Below are positions 18,581-26,846 of a DNA stretch of 64,000 nucleotides, piece by piece. Where the stretch lies: positions 124,001 through 188,000 of the forward strand of contig NZ_FUYN01000005.1 of assembly GCF_900168025.1 (NCBI RefSeq). The letters are read 5' to 3'. The notes under the pieces are model-generated. The model ran no database searches. It was not told where the DNA came from and saw nothing but the letters and a program-made list of their open reading frames with translations. Positions within the stretch are counted from its first letter, which is position 1; every line of letters starts with the position of its first letter. The translations under genes and the position numbers were made by a program. This DNA comes from Acetoanaerobium noterae. Lineage in GTDB: Bacteria > Bacillota > Clostridia > Peptostreptococcales > Filifactoraceae.

Positions 18581-19762
18581 ATGGAGTATTCTAAGAAGTA
18601 TTCGGCTATTGAGCCCTCAATAACATTAGCTATAAGTGCGAAAGAGAAAAAAATGAAATCTGAAGGGATAGACATTATAGGCTTTAGCGTTGGAGAACCT
18701 GATTTTAAAACACCAGAAAATATTAGAAAAAAAGCAATAGATTCTATAGAAAATGACCCAATAGGTTATACTGCAGCAGATGGAATGCCAAATTTAAAAA
18801 AATCAATTATTAAAAAATTAAAAAATGACAATGGATTAGATTATGAATCTGGACAGATTGTGGTTTCAAATGGAGCAAAGCATTCTTTACATAATGCAAT
18901 TGAAGCTATTGTTAATCCTGGGGATGAAATCATTGTACCTTCTCCATACTGGGTGAGCTATATTGAGCTAATTAATATGTCAGGAGCAAAGCCTGTAATA
19001 ATTGAAGGATTAGAAGAAAATGAGTTTAAAATAACAGCTGCTGATATTTCTTCTGTGATATCTGATAAAACAAAAGCTATTATAATCAACTCCCCATCAA
19101 ATCCTACAGGTGCAGTCTATACTAGAGATGAGCTTATGAAAATCGCTGACTTAGCTATTAAAGAAGATTTAATAGTGATATCTGATGAGATTTATGAAAA
19201 ATTAATTTATGATGGTGAGCATATTAGTATTGCATCATTTTCTGAAGAAATAAAAGAAAGAACTATTGTTATAAATGGTATGTCAAAAGCATATGCGATG
19301 ACTGGATGGAGAATAGGATACACTGCATCAAACAAAGAAATTGCATCAATTATGAGCAATATGCAAAGTCATGCTACATCAAATCCTAATACTGTAGCTC
19401 AGTACGCTAGTATTGAAGCTTTAGAAGGAGATACTTCATCAATCGATAATATGAAAGCAGAGTTTAATTTAAGAAGAGATTTGATGGTTTCACTAGTTAA
19501 TGAAATTCCTCTATTAAGTTGTAAAAAGCCTAAGGGTGCGTTTTATGTTATGGTCAATATTTCTAATGCTATTGGTAAAAAAATTAAGAATATAGAAATA
19601 AAAGGATCCATGGATTTTGCAAATTTATTGCTAGAAGAAGCTCAAGTAGCAGTAGTTCCAGGTATAGCATTTGGAGTAGATAATTATGTGAGACTATCAT
19701 ATGCAACATCACAAGAAAAGATTAAAGAAGGTTTAAATAGAATAAAGAAATGCTTAGAATAA
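18581..19762 (+). CDS. Class I aminotransferase (aspartate aminotransferase-like)
   Basis: A protein of 393 residues from ATG 18581, which has GAGGAGG upstream; a longer start at 18548 would place that site inside the gene. Fold-type I PLP enzyme of the AspB/class I gamma group: FSVGEPDF, NSPSNPTG, the PLP lysine in NGMSKAYAMTGWRIGY (Lys236) and the arginine in VRLSYA near the end. It probably exchanges amino groups between aspartate or aromatic amino acids and 2-oxoglutarate. Substrate range cannot be read from sequence. Confidence 0.85.
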   Translation: MEYSKKYSAIEPSITLAISAKEKKMKSEGIDIIGFSVGEPDFKTPENIRKKAIDSIENDPIGYTAADGMPNLKKSIIKKLKNDNGLDYESGQIVVSNGAKHSLHNAIEAIVNPGDEIIVPSPYWVSYIELINMSGAKPVIIEGLEENEFKITAADISSVISDKTKAIIINSPSNPTGAVYTRDELMKIADLAIKEDLIVISDEIYEKLIYDGEHISIASFSEEIKERTIVINGMSKAYAMTGWRIGYTASNKEIASIMSNMQSHATSNPNTVAQYASIEALEGDTSSIDNMKAEFNLRRDLMVSLVNEIPLLSCKKPKGAFYVMVNISNAIGKKIKNIEIKGSMDFANLLLEEAQVAVVPGIAFGVDNYVRLSYATSQEKIKEGLNRIKKCLE

Positions 19763-19804
19763 TATAATAAATTTAGTAATTAATTATTTCTTAATTAAAT
19801 ATAG

Positions 19805-19845
19805 CCTTGTAAGCCTTTAAAGCTTATAAGGTTTTTATTTTTTTA
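19805..19845 (+). terminator. Terminator of the aminotransferase gene
   Basis: CCTTGTAAGC pairs with GCTTATAAGG (one G-U pair) around a seven-base loop, followed by a long T-rich run. Confidence 0.8.
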
Positions 19846-19953
19846 TTTAATAATAACGAATATTAAACTTTTTTTAGTGTTTATTATTTGATATAATACG
19901 AATATAAAAGTAATTTTATTGAAGAATTACTGTAATTTTGAAGGGAGAATAAA

Positions 19954-21387
19954 ATGATTAATAGGGAAGTATATCAAAATCCATTAAACGAGCGTTATTC
20001 AAGCAAAGAAATGAGTTATATTTTTTCAGATGAAAATAAATTTAAAACATGGAGAAAATTATGGATTGCACTTGCTGAGAGCCAAAAAGAATTAGGACTT
20101 AATATTGATGATAATCAAATTCAAAATATGAAAGACTTTGAATCTGATATAAATTACGATGTAGCAAAACAAATTGAAAAAGAGACAAGGCATGATGTAA
20201 TGTCCCATGTAAAGGCTTTTGGAATACAAGCTGAACTAGCAAAAGGCATTATTCACCTAGGTGCGACTAGCTGCTATGTAGGGGATAACACCGACTTAAT
20301 TAACATGTTTAAGGCTTTGGAGTTAATTGAAATAAAGCTAGCTTCAGTAATAAATAATTTATCAAAATTTGCAATAGAATATAAGTCTATTCCAACTCTA
20401 GGATTCACACATTTTCAAGCAGCACAATTAACAACTGTTGGAAAAAGAGCGACTTTATGGTTATATGACTTGTTGATGGACTTAGAAGAAGTCACCTACA
20501 GAAAAAATAAAATATATTTAAGAGGGGTCAAAGGAACTACTGGAACCCAAGCATCTTTCTTAGAATTATTCAATCACGACCATGATAAAGTTAAAGAGCT
20601 AGATGAAAAAGTTTGCGAAAAAATGGGTTTCAAAAAGTCATATCCAGTTACAGGACAAACTTATAGTAGAAAAGTAGACTCATATGTACTTTCATCATTA
20701 TCATCGATAGCCCAAAGTCTTCATAAAATGACAAATGATATAAGATTATTGCAGCATCTTAAAGAGCTAGAAGAGCCTTTTGAATCAACTCAAATAGGAT
20801 CTTCTGCAATGGCCTACAAAAGAAATCCAATGCGTTCAGAAAGAATATCTTCATTATCAAAATACATAATAAATTTAGCTCAAAACCCAGCTTTAGTTCA
20901 TTCTACTCAGTGGTTAGAGAGAACTTTAGATGATTCAGCAAACAGACGATTAGCAATTGGTGAAGCATTTTTAGCAACAGATGCTATTTTAGAAATTGCA
21001 ATTAACGTTACCAATGGTCTTGTTGTGTATGAGAATATGATAAACAGACATATAAATGAAGAACTTCCATTTATGGCTACAGAATATATTCTTATGGAGG
21101 CTGTAAAAAAAGGTGGCGATAGACAAGAGCTACACGAAAAAATTAGAGTTTATTCTATGGAAGCAGCAAAAAATGTAAAAATAAATGGTGGACATAATAA
21201 TCTAATAGAATTATTAGCAAATGATGCTGAATTTAATTTAGACGAAGTTGAGATAAAAAATGTACTTAAAGCTGAGAATTTTATAGGAAGATCAAAAGAA
21301 CAAGTTGAAGAATTTATTTTAAATGATGTAAATCCGATACTAGAAAAATATAAGAACCTAGTTAAAGATGTAGAGTTAAATGTATAA
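19954..21387 (+). CDS. purB: Adenylosuccinate lyase
   Basis: A protein of 477 residues, the longer form of PurB. The fumarase/lyase signature GSSAMAYKRNPMRSE (residues 282-296) contains the mobile catalytic loop, with THFQAAQLTTVGKR upstream. It acts twice in purine synthesis: release of fumarate from SAICAR and from adenylosuccinate. GAAGGGAG precedes ATG 19954. It stands alone, followed by a terminator and then the left end of the prophage. Confidence 0.93.
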   Translation: MINREVYQNPLNERYSSKEMSYIFSDENKFKTWRKLWIALAESQKELGLNIDDNQIQNMKDFESDINYDVAKQIEKETRHDVMSHVKAFGIQAELAKGIIHLGATSCYVGDNTDLINMFKALELIEIKLASVINNLSKFAIEYKSIPTLGFTHFQAAQLTTVGKRATLWLYDLLMDLEEVTYRKNKIYLRGVKGTTGTQASFLELFNHDHDKVKELDEKVCEKMGFKKSYPVTGQTYSRKVDSYVLSSLSSIAQSLHKMTNDIRLLQHLKELEEPFESTQIGSSAMAYKRNPMRSERISSLSKYIINLAQNPALVHSTQWLERTLDDSANRRLAIGEAFLATDAILEIAINVTNGLVVYENMINRHINEELPFMATEYILMEAVKKGGDRQELHEKIRVYSMEAAKNVKINGGHNNLIELLANDAEFNLDEVEIKNVLKAENFIGRSKEQVEEFILNDVNPILEKYKNLVKDVELNV

Positions 21388-21391
21388 AGAA

Positions 21392-21440
21392 TAAAAAAAT
21401 GGCCCTTAATTATAGAAAAATTATGTTAGGGGCCTATTTA
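21392..21440. terminator. Terminator after purB
   Basis: GGCCCTTAA and TTAGGGGCC form an imperfect stem with A-run before and T-rich stretch after. It ends about ten bases from the prophage repeat at 21451. Confidence 0.65.
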
Positions 21441-21450
21441 TTTAAGGATT

Positions 21451-21469
21451 CAACTAGTTTTTAAATGTA
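21451..21469. repeat. Left attachment site (attL), 19-bp repeat
   Basis: Sequence CAACTAGTTTTTAAATGTA. It matches the right copy except A for G at position 6. On the minus strand it encodes the last codons of rep (TFKN) and the TAG stop. Confidence 0.82.
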
Positions 21470-22269
21470 CTTTTTAAAGATGTGTTGCCCAACTTAGCTA
21501 AAAAATCAGTATACCACCCTGAATTTTTAGACCTTGATTTATGAGTTCCTTCATCAGAATCATCAATAAATCTTAAAATTGAATTTAATATAGTAACATA
21601 TAAATCAGAAAAATTATTATAATGCGTTAGATAAAGATTCATAAACGCATGAGCCTTTTCTTTTCTAAGCTCTAATTCTAAACGATACCAATAGTCTAAA
21701 TCTTTACATTTTTGTTCTGCTCTTTTATCATAAAGTCTTAAACCACCAGTTGAATATCTAGAACCAAATTTAAAATTAGTATAAGAAATATTATTAAAAG
21801 AACCATAATAAAAAGTAACAGAAGAACGCATTATTTTAGTAGAAACAGAAGTTCCATTATCAATATAATTTTTTACTGATTCAATCATTTGATTAATAGG
21901 AATAATTTTGTTAAAATCATCATAAGCAATATCACATCTAGTAACATTGTAATCATATCCATTATTTTTTAGAAAGGAGATGTAATCAACAAAATCAGAA
22001 GATTTCAAAAAATTACAACCTTGACCAGAGATATTAATAGTAAGACCATACTCAGGAAAATCAGTATGATAAGAAAAAGTTATAAATTTTTCACCAAGAA
22101 AACGATATGAATTGTTATAACCAGCTATAGCACCAGTTTCAAAATGAATAAAATTATCAATTTTAACATCATTATTTCTAACAACATTACAAAAAAAGGA
22201 TATCATTTCTGTAGGAACTACATTTTTTATATTGATTGTAAGGTAATCAATAAGAAAATAATTCTTCAT
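21454..22269 (-). CDS. Phage replication initiator (Rep_trans-like), 5' part, truncated at attL
   Basis: A protein of 271 residues resembling the replication initiation factor family of filamentous phages and pT181-type plasmids. Landmarks: NISGQGCNFL, VTRCDIAYDDF, FKFGSRYSTGGLRLYDKRAE and YWYRLELELRKEKAHA. It should nick the origin for rolling-circle replication. The stop codon TAG lies in the attachment repeat, and the frame would continue through the other copy of the repeat (CAG instead of TAG) into 26809-27087, giving about 364 residues in the circle. AGGGG precedes ATG 22269. The catalytic part seems intact; the missing tail may matter for function. Confidence 0.85.
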   Translation of the reverse strand: MKNYFLIDYLTINIKNVVPTEMISFFCNVVRNNDVKIDNFIHFETGAIAGYNNSYRFLGEKFITFSYHTDFPEYGLTINISGQGCNFLKSSDFVDYISFLKNNGYDYNVTRCDIAYDDFNKIIPINQMIESVKNYIDNGTSVSTKIMRSSVTFYYGSFNNISYTNFKFGSRYSTGGLRLYDKRAEQKCKDLDYWYRLELELRKEKAHAFMNLYLTHYNNFSDLYVTILNSILRFIDDSDEGTHKSRSKNSGWYTDFLAKLGNTSLKSTFKN

Positions 22270-22293
22270 TTAACAAAACCCCTTTTGGCTAAT

Positions 22294-22320
22294 GATACCC
22301 CCTTATAGAGGTGGGGTATC
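22294..22320. repeat. Inverted repeat upstream of phage rep
   Basis: GATACCCC and GGGGTATC form a perfect 8-bp stem around 11 bases. It lies 25 bases upstream of rep, between the divergent rep and 53-residue genes. It could be a rolling-circle nick site or an operator; the sequence does not decide. Confidence 0.55.
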
Positions 22321-22387
22321 TGTTAATTTTTACATTACTACTACTTTTATTTTTTGTCAATACCTTTTTTTAGGAGTGATTTAAAAA

Positions 22388-22549
22388 ATGGAAAAGAAAT
22401 TATTCAATAATGCCCTAGATTACTGGAAAAAAGAAGAGGAAGAGCTTGAAAAAATAAAAGATAATTGTCTAAAAGATTTATTTTACATAGAAAAAAGAGA
22501 AAAGAAAGTAAAAGAGAGTTTGAAAAAACTTTTAGAGAGAAAAAGATAA
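22388..22549 (+). CDS. Small charged protein, 53 residues, only plus-strand phage gene
   Basis: ATG 22388 follows TTAGGAGTGATTT, a fair ribosome binding site. The sequence is rich in Lys and Glu (KKEEEELEKIK, EKREKKVKESLKK) and probably forms one long helix or coiled coil. It is divergent from rep across a 118-bp region holding the inverted repeat at 22294. A small phage regulator is possible but not shown. The overlapping 79-residue minus-strand frame would cross two strong hairpins and has no family, so I prefer this one. Confidence 0.45.
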   Translation: MEKKLFNNALDYWKKEEEELEKIKDNCLKDLFYIEKREKKVKESLKKLLERKR

Positions 22550-22701
22550 TGCAGCATAAGCAAGTAAGCCCTCTGCTATGGGCAGAGAGCAATAAAAAGC
22601 ATGGAAAATCACGTAGAAAAAAGCAAGGGTAAAATGCACGCACAAGTGCGCCCTTGCTTTTTTAGTAACTTAAAACGTTAAAAATGATGTATTATAAAAC
22701 G
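22550..22701. other. Hairpin-rich phage intergenic region (terminator, possible origin or packaging signal)
   Basis: Two strong hairpins and no gene. At 22571-22587, CTCTGC and GCAGAG pair around TATGG, with further pairs outside. At 22617-22664, AAGCAAGGG pairs with CCCTTGCTT, enclosing a nested GCAC/GTGC stem, with A and T runs on either side; it should end zot transcription and possibly that of the plus gene. Filamentous phages keep their packaging signal and complementary-strand origin in such a region. Confidence 0.6.
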
Positions 22702-23466
22702 TTATGAAGTCTTTTTATTTTCAGGAAATTCAACAACTTTATTAAAACTTTCCATTTGCTCTATAAAATTCGCAGACCCGACAGTCGCAGGCTTGCACGC
22801 TACGCTATCCTGCGTCTGCATGTCCGCAAACTTTTTATAAGAATCGTAAACTTTACTTAATTTTTTAGAATACCAATAAAATCTATGACCCATTTTTTCA
22901 CGAGTAGCACACCAGGTACTTATTTGAATAAACAATTCAATTCCAAAAATTAACCTTAAGAAGAAAGCAATCAAGAAACCAGTATCGCCATTATTACGAA
23001 GCTTCCTATGGATGTTCTTATATTCAACAAGATATCTGATATCATGAACAAGCATACGATCGTACTGGGTAACAAAGTAAACATCATAACCTAAATGACG
23101 ATGCTGAGAGAAGAAAGTAAGCCAGTCCTTAACATAATCAGGGTTTTCAGTTCTCATTCTTTTACACACAGTAGGAGAAAGAAGTTCCTGAATTTCATCA
23201 AATACTATAAGTGTCTGTCCTTCAATTCCTTTTTTATGATATTTCTTAGCATATTCAAAGAGATAATAAGGATTCTGTATTTGAGCATAAGTAGGAGCAA
23301 ACAAAAGCTTTCCATCATTCTTTCCCTGCCTGCATACATAATCAGGATTAACCGACATATTACAACAAATAACATTTCTTTTTTTTACTCTAATTTCAAA
23401 AAGTATTTCTTTAGCAACCATCAAAGATTTTCCACTTCCTGGAGTACCACAAAATAGAGTAATCAT
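22702..23466 (-). CDS. Zot-like phage assembly ATPase (pI homologue)
   Basis: A protein of 254 residues. Walker A GTPGSGKS at residues 7-14, Walker B LIVFDEIQELL near 86, and HRHLGYDVYFVTQ, all typical of the Zonular occludens toxin domain (pI of filamentous phages). One hydrophobic segment, FLIAFFLRLIFGIELFIQI near 165-185, anchors it in the membrane, leaving a C-terminal part outside. It drives extrusion of the phage through the envelope. Its start overlaps the stop of a 34-residue frame in an ATGA junction. Confidence 0.9.
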   Translation of the reverse strand: MITLFCGTPGSGKSLMVAKEILFEIRVKKRNVICCNMSVNPDYVCRQGKNDGKLLFAPTYAQIQNPYYLFEYAKKYHKKGIEGQTLIVFDEIQELLSPTVCKRMRTENPDYVKDWLTFFSQHRHLGYDVYFVTQYDRMLVHDIRYLVEYKNIHRKLRNNGDTGFLIAFFLRLIFGIELFIQISTWCATREKMGHRFYWYSKKLSKVYDSYKKFADMQTQDSVACKPATVGSANFIEQMESFNKVVEFPENKKTS

Positions 23467-23567
23467 ATTAAAACCCCCAAAATCAAAAACATTAAAATCA
23501 AAAAAATAAAGTAAGTAATTAATAAATCAAAACCAATTCTTCTGAGATAATCAATTAATTTACTCAA
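23463..23567 (-). CDS. Very small hydrophobic phage protein, 34 residues
   Basis: TTG 23567 has AGGTGGG nine bases upstream. The product starts SKLIDYLRRIGFD and then is almost wholly hydrophobic (one membrane helix). It overlaps the upstream 86-residue gene at its start and the Zot gene at its stop (ATGA), which fits translational coupling in a packed phage operon. It could be a minor tip protein of the pVII/pIX kind; this is inferred from size and hydrophobicity only. Confidence 0.5.
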   Translation of the reverse strand: MSKLIDYLRRIGFDLLITYFIFLILMFLILGVLI

Positions 23568-23820
23568 TAGCTTTTACCCACCTAAGAATAATTTGATATA
23601 AATAAAACCCTGCAATAGCAACGAGCCAAAGAGAAAAAACACCAAGTATTTTATTAACAGGAACAAGCCAATTCAAATATGATAGATTCTTAGATACAGA
23701 AGCAGGCATTTCTATAGCTTGAAAAGGGGAATTAGGGAGCAATGACAAGAAAAGCCTGATAATATCGCCCAAAGATTCAATAGCTACATTTATGACCCAA
23801 ATAATCGCATTTAAAAGCAT
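23560..23820 (-). CDS. Two-helix membrane protein, probable minor coat protein (pVI-like)
   Basis: A protein of 86 residues with hydrophobic segments at about 2-27 and 52-80 and a proline-containing loop between. It sits between the adhesion-protein and Zot genes, the place of pVI in filamentous phages. In phage M13 pVI caps the virion end together with pIII. No sequence motif supports this beyond position and topology. Confidence 0.65.
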   Translation of the reverse strand: MLLNAIIWVINVAIESLGDIIRLFLSLLPNSPFQAIEMPASVSKNLSYLNWLVPVNKILGVFSLWLVAIAGFYLYQIILRWVKAIE

Positions 23821-23824
23821 ATAA

Positions 23825-25240
23825 TCACCCCTTAATCAAACCTCTAGTTGCTAGAATCAAACCAACCACAAAACCAATAAGAACGAAAAATCTAGTTATT
23901 TCAGCAAATTCATCAAAAATAGCAAAGTCCCAAACTATAGGATATTCATCACCAAAAAAAGTTAAAGAAAAAGTAAAAACAGGCGGAACAGGTGGAGCAG
24001 AAAAAGCAACTACTGCATCTCTTAAATCCCACGGAATACAAAATGGAAATTTATTAGTAATTGGAACGTTAAGAGGGCTAAAATCGATTTTACTAACTGT
24101 ATCAGGAATAAAAAGTTTCTTTATAGGATTTATAATTCGCTCAGGCAGCTGCTTAATTCCATTACTAATTTCTGTCAAATTAGGAGTATAATCTTTAGGC
24201 TGAGTTAAGGTTTCAGGTGCTGGAACAGGAGTAACAGGCACACTAGGAACAAGAGGAGTAGATGGAAAAATAGGAAGTCCAGTTTCAGGATCTAGAAATG
24301 GAAGTCCAGTTTCAGGATTGATAAGAGGGTCACCATCAGGATTTAGTATTGGGTTAGTAACTTCATCAGGAACAGGCTCAACATATTCACCAGGTATAAC
24401 AGGAACTTCAACAGGGGATTCAATTCCAGTAGTTGTTAATGGCATAGTAACAGTTTGCATACCAGTATAAGGGCTAGTCCAATTAAGATTAAAATCTCCA
24501 GTAGGTAAAGTAATTTGAGTTTTAGTTTCATCAACTATATTATCAGTAATTATAGATGTTATTTTAAAATAAGAAACGATATCTAAAGGGTCAATTATAG
24601 TCATACCCTGATAATATAGATTTCCATTTGGTTTAAATTGATAAGTATATAGATAATAATAATGATTATTTATTGACTTATAATTAGAGTATTTCCCATC
24701 TTTAACAGTAATTCTATATCCATCATCATAATCCTTATTAGCAATTGCTAAATAAGTGTAATAAGGATTATTAACAGCAAAAATTCTGTATTCATCAACT
24801 TGTTGAGAAACTAAAAAATTTATCATATTAAATGAAATTTCATCTGGACTAGTTTCATTTGATACCAAATCTTTTAGTTTATTAAATAAGTTATCAATTA
24901 AAGAATCAGGTACAGGAATTGCAATTTGACGGGGTTCAGGTTTAGGAGGTTCAGTTCCAAACTTTGCATCAGCCTTAGCACGTCTTATTTGATAATCGAT
25001 AATATCATAAAAACCACCGTCAGGGTTTCCAGTATAAGTTCCGTATTCTTCTTCAATCCATCTTTGACGTTCCTGAGCATTCTTAAATTCAACACCCATA
25101 TACGTAAGAATTAAAGTTATATAAGTATAAACCTCATAAGAAGTAACTCCAATAGTAACAGGGTCAGCATAAGCAGGCTTAGAATAAGTATTAAATAATA
25201 TAGTAAATATCATAATAAATGATAGAATTGTCTTTTTCAA
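23825..25240 (-). CDS. Secreted, C-terminally anchored phage protein, probable host-attachment protein (pIII-like)
   Basis: A protein of 471 residues. Residues 1-25 form a signal peptide ending near AYA-DP. A globular N-terminal region is followed by a proline-rich linker at about 265-345, which contains two tandem copies of PETGLP (27-bp DNA repeat at 24273 and 24300), then a second domain and a C-terminal membrane helix (FFVLIGFVVGLILATRGLI). This modular build, exposed domains on a flexible linker plus membrane anchor, is that of pIII attachment proteins. The receptor is unknown. Confidence 0.75.
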   Translation of the reverse strand: MKKTILSFIMIFTILFNTYSKPAYADPVTIGVTSYEVYTYITLILTYMGVEFKNAQERQRWIEEEYGTYTGNPDGGFYDIIDYQIRRAKADAKFGTEPPKPEPRQIAIPVPDSLIDNLFNKLKDLVSNETSPDEISFNMINFLVSQQVDEYRIFAVNNPYYTYLAIANKDYDDGYRITVKDGKYSNYKSINNHYYYLYTYQFKPNGNLYYQGMTIIDPLDIVSYFKITSIITDNIVDETKTQITLPTGDFNLNWTSPYTGMQTVTMPLTTTGIESPVEVPVIPGEYVEPVPDEVTNPILNPDGDPLINPETGLPFLDPETGLPIFPSTPLVPSVPVTPVPAPETLTQPKDYTPNLTEISNGIKQLPERIINPIKKLFIPDTVSKIDFSPLNVPITNKFPFCIPWDLRDAVVAFSAPPVPPVFTFSLTFFGDEYPIVWDFAIFDEFAEITRFFVLIGFVVGLILATRGLIKG

Positions 25241-25256
25241 AATCTCACCCCCAAAT

Positions 25257-25292
25257 TAAAAAGGAGTAGGGAATAAAATCCCTACTCCCTTT
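25257..25292 (-). terminator. Terminator after the phage coat gene
   Basis: On the minus strand GGAGTAGGGA pairs with TCCCTACTCC, followed by TTTTTAATTT. It would limit read-through from the coat gene into the downstream genes, as in other filamentous phages where coat protein is made in excess. Confidence 0.85.
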
Positions 25293-25309
25293 AAGTAGTT
25301 AAATAAAAA

Positions 25310-25585
25310 CTATTTTGCACCTTTATTAGTTAGAGAAGTGAAGAATTGCATCCCATACTTCCAAACTAAGAATATTGCAATAATACCAACAGCAATAGGA
25401 GCAATGCCCGCAACAGTTGCTTCAAATTCTGTTTTAACACCTTCCATAGCAGTAGTCATTCCAGCAGAAGCACCAGATCCAGTTTCACTAGCAAAAGCCA
25501 TAGGTGCAGATAATACCATTATTGATAGAGCAGTTAAGCAAGTCTTGAAAGTTTTACCTTTTAAAAGATTTTTTAATTTTTCCAT
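25310..25585 (-). CDS. Major coat protein precursor (pVIII-like)
   Basis: A protein of 91 residues from ATG 25585 (GGAGG upstream; an upstream in-frame TTG would overlap that site). It has a classic signal peptide with likely cleavage after APMAFA, then a short acidic amphipathic stretch, one hydrophobic helix (VAGIAPIAVGIIAIFLVW) and a lysine-containing C-terminus (TNKGAK) that can contact DNA. This is the exact design of filamentous phage major coat proteins. A strong terminator follows. Confidence 0.85.
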   Translation of the reverse strand: MEKLKNLLKGKTFKTCLTALSIMVLSAPMAFASETGSGASAGMTTAMEGVKTEFEATVAGIAPIAVGIIAIFLVWKYGMQFFTSLTNKGAK

Positions 25586-25646
25586 ACCAAATACCTCCAA
25601 TCAAATTTTAAATTATTAATCTATGTTATTTCAGCTGAAAAATAAC

Positions 25647-25811
25647 CTATCTAAAACGTATAGAGTGCATATATCCAAAACAAGCATTAATAATAAAGCC
25701 AGTACTAAAAGCAGATAAACATATTAAAGAACCATATACAGAAGCAGTTTGCCAAAGTTCAGTTAATTCAGTTGTTGAAAGCACTATATCAAATACTATA
25801 GGTTCTATCAT
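25647..25811 (-). CDS. Small membrane protein of the phage, 54 residues
   Basis: ATG 25811 follows AAGAGGTAATG and overlaps the stop of the upstream 74-residue gene in an ATGA junction. The product has an acidic N-terminal part and one hydrophobic helix (SLICLSAFSTGFIINACF). It precedes the coat gene. A minor virion protein is possible. I recognise no family. Confidence 0.6.
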   Translation of the reverse strand: MIEPIVFDIVLSTTELTELWQTASVYGSLICLSAFSTGFIINACFGYMHSIRFR

Positions 25812-26032
25812 TTTACATTACCTCTTAAAAAATTAGTTAATATAGTTAATCCAGTGATTACAACAATCATAACCAATAAGAATGAATTACTTTTTTCCCA
25901 AAATATCAATTCTTTTAATAACTCTTGATTATTAGAAAGGTATTGATTAACATTGACTAGATGCTCTGAATAATCAGTTGTAATTTCAGTAGTTTCAATG
26001 TTTTCAGATAGAGTAGGGGAGATATCAGACAT
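25808..26032 (-). CDS. Phage protein with one C-terminal membrane helix, 74 residues
   Basis: Acidic, threonine-rich N-terminal 45 residues are followed by a hydrophobic segment (FLLVMIVVITGLTILTNFL) and a short basic end. It lies between the probable ssDNA-binding protein gene and the small membrane protein gene, one base and a 4-bp overlap away respectively. No family recognised; structural or assembly role is a guess from context. Confidence 0.6.
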   Translation of the reverse strand: MSDISPTLSENIETTEITTDYSEHLVNVNQYLSNNQELLKELIFWEKSNSFLLVMIVVITGLTILTNFLRGNVK

Positions 26033-26033
26033 T

Positions 26034-26348
26034 TTATATCACCATAAGTTGTCCCATATCAAGAGCCTTAATAATTAAAGCATCATCTAATCTTACTTTT
26101 GCATTTCCTGCATAATCAAAATATACATCAAGTTCTAAATCACAAATTGCAGGAAGAGAACCTTCAAGATTAAAACCAATCTTTTTAGCTAAAGGCAAAG
26201 AAATATTCATCTGGCCGACTACCATTCCAATTATATTTTTATCTTGAATATCATCTGAAATATACCAAATTCTAGCAAATTGAACAGGTTTCCCATCATT
26301 ACCAATAAAATCAAAAGGTTTACAAGCAAGAACTAATACACGTTTCAT
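26034..26348 (-). CDS. Probable phage ssDNA-binding protein (gene V-like)
   Basis: A protein of 104 residues from ATG 26348, which has GGAGGTG upstream. It is beta-rich without signal peptide or membrane segment. Size, position before the virion genes and predicted compact fold match the ssDNA-binding proteins that coat filamentous phage genomes before export. No motif proves it, so the call is from context. Confidence 0.5.
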   Translation of the reverse strand: MKRVLVLACKPFDFIGNDGKPVQFARIWYISDDIQDKNIIGMVVGQMNISLPLAKKIGFNLEGSLPAICDLELDVYFDYAGNAKVRLDDALIIKALDMGQLMVI

Positions 26349-26368
26349 AAAAAGCACCTCCAAATAAA

Positions 26369-26536
26369 TTATAAATTTTCATTTTTAACAACTTCACTAT
26401 AAATTTTATGTTTTAAATCTTTATAGGCATCAACAACATCAGGATTAAAATTATTAGAAATTCTTATAGTTTCAACAGCAGGCAATAAATCAAATAATAT
26501 TTCTAATTGCTCTTGAGTAATATCTAAATTCACCAT
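26369..26536 (-). CDS. Small acidic phage protein, 55 residues
   Basis: ATG 26536 has GGAGGTTGTTTAT upstream. The protein is soluble and acidic (MVNLDITQEQLEILFDLLPA at the start). No family recognised. It is the third gene of the minus-strand phage operon, 20 bases before the probable ssDNA-binding protein gene. Confidence 0.55.
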   Translation of the reverse strand: MVNLDITQEQLEILFDLLPAVETIRISNNFNPDVVDAYKDLKHKIYSEVVKNENL

Positions 26537-26552
26537 ATAAACAACCTCCAAA

Positions 26553-26846
26553 TTATTTAAATTTAACTAAATCATTAACATAAGTTTGAGCAGTAAGCAA
26601 AGAATTATAATTAAAAGTAAACATACCAACATCAGTTTCAACAGTTACAATAGCGAAAATATCACGCACACAAAGATAAGGTCTAATATCATTAACAGTA
26701 ATATTTATATTTCTAAAAAAATTAATAAATGCATTATGAAGAGTATTTTTATAAAAAAAGTCGTGGAAAGATTCAAATTTCAATATTTCACAATAAACTT
26801 CAATAGGATTAATAAGCAAATAAATCACAACCTTCGATATCATCAA
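26553..26846 (-). CDS. Uncharacterised phage protein, up to 97 residues
   Basis: The frame overlaps the rep 3' fragment by 38 bases in another frame. The start is uncertain: ATG 26846, a GTG or a TTG further in (behind GAAGG) are all possible. The product is rich in Phe, Tyr and Ile with no signal or motif. No family recognised. Confidence 0.5.
   Translation of the reverse strand: MMISKVVIYLLINPIEVYCEILKFESFHDFFYKNTLHNAFINFFRNINITVNDIRPYLCVRDIFAIVTVETDVGMFTFNYNSLLTAQTYVNDLVKFK

Noticed and set aside
22404..22643. Minus-strand frame of 79 residues in the phage control region
   Set aside because: It crosses two strong hairpins and opposes a plus-strand frame with a fair ribosome site; no family.
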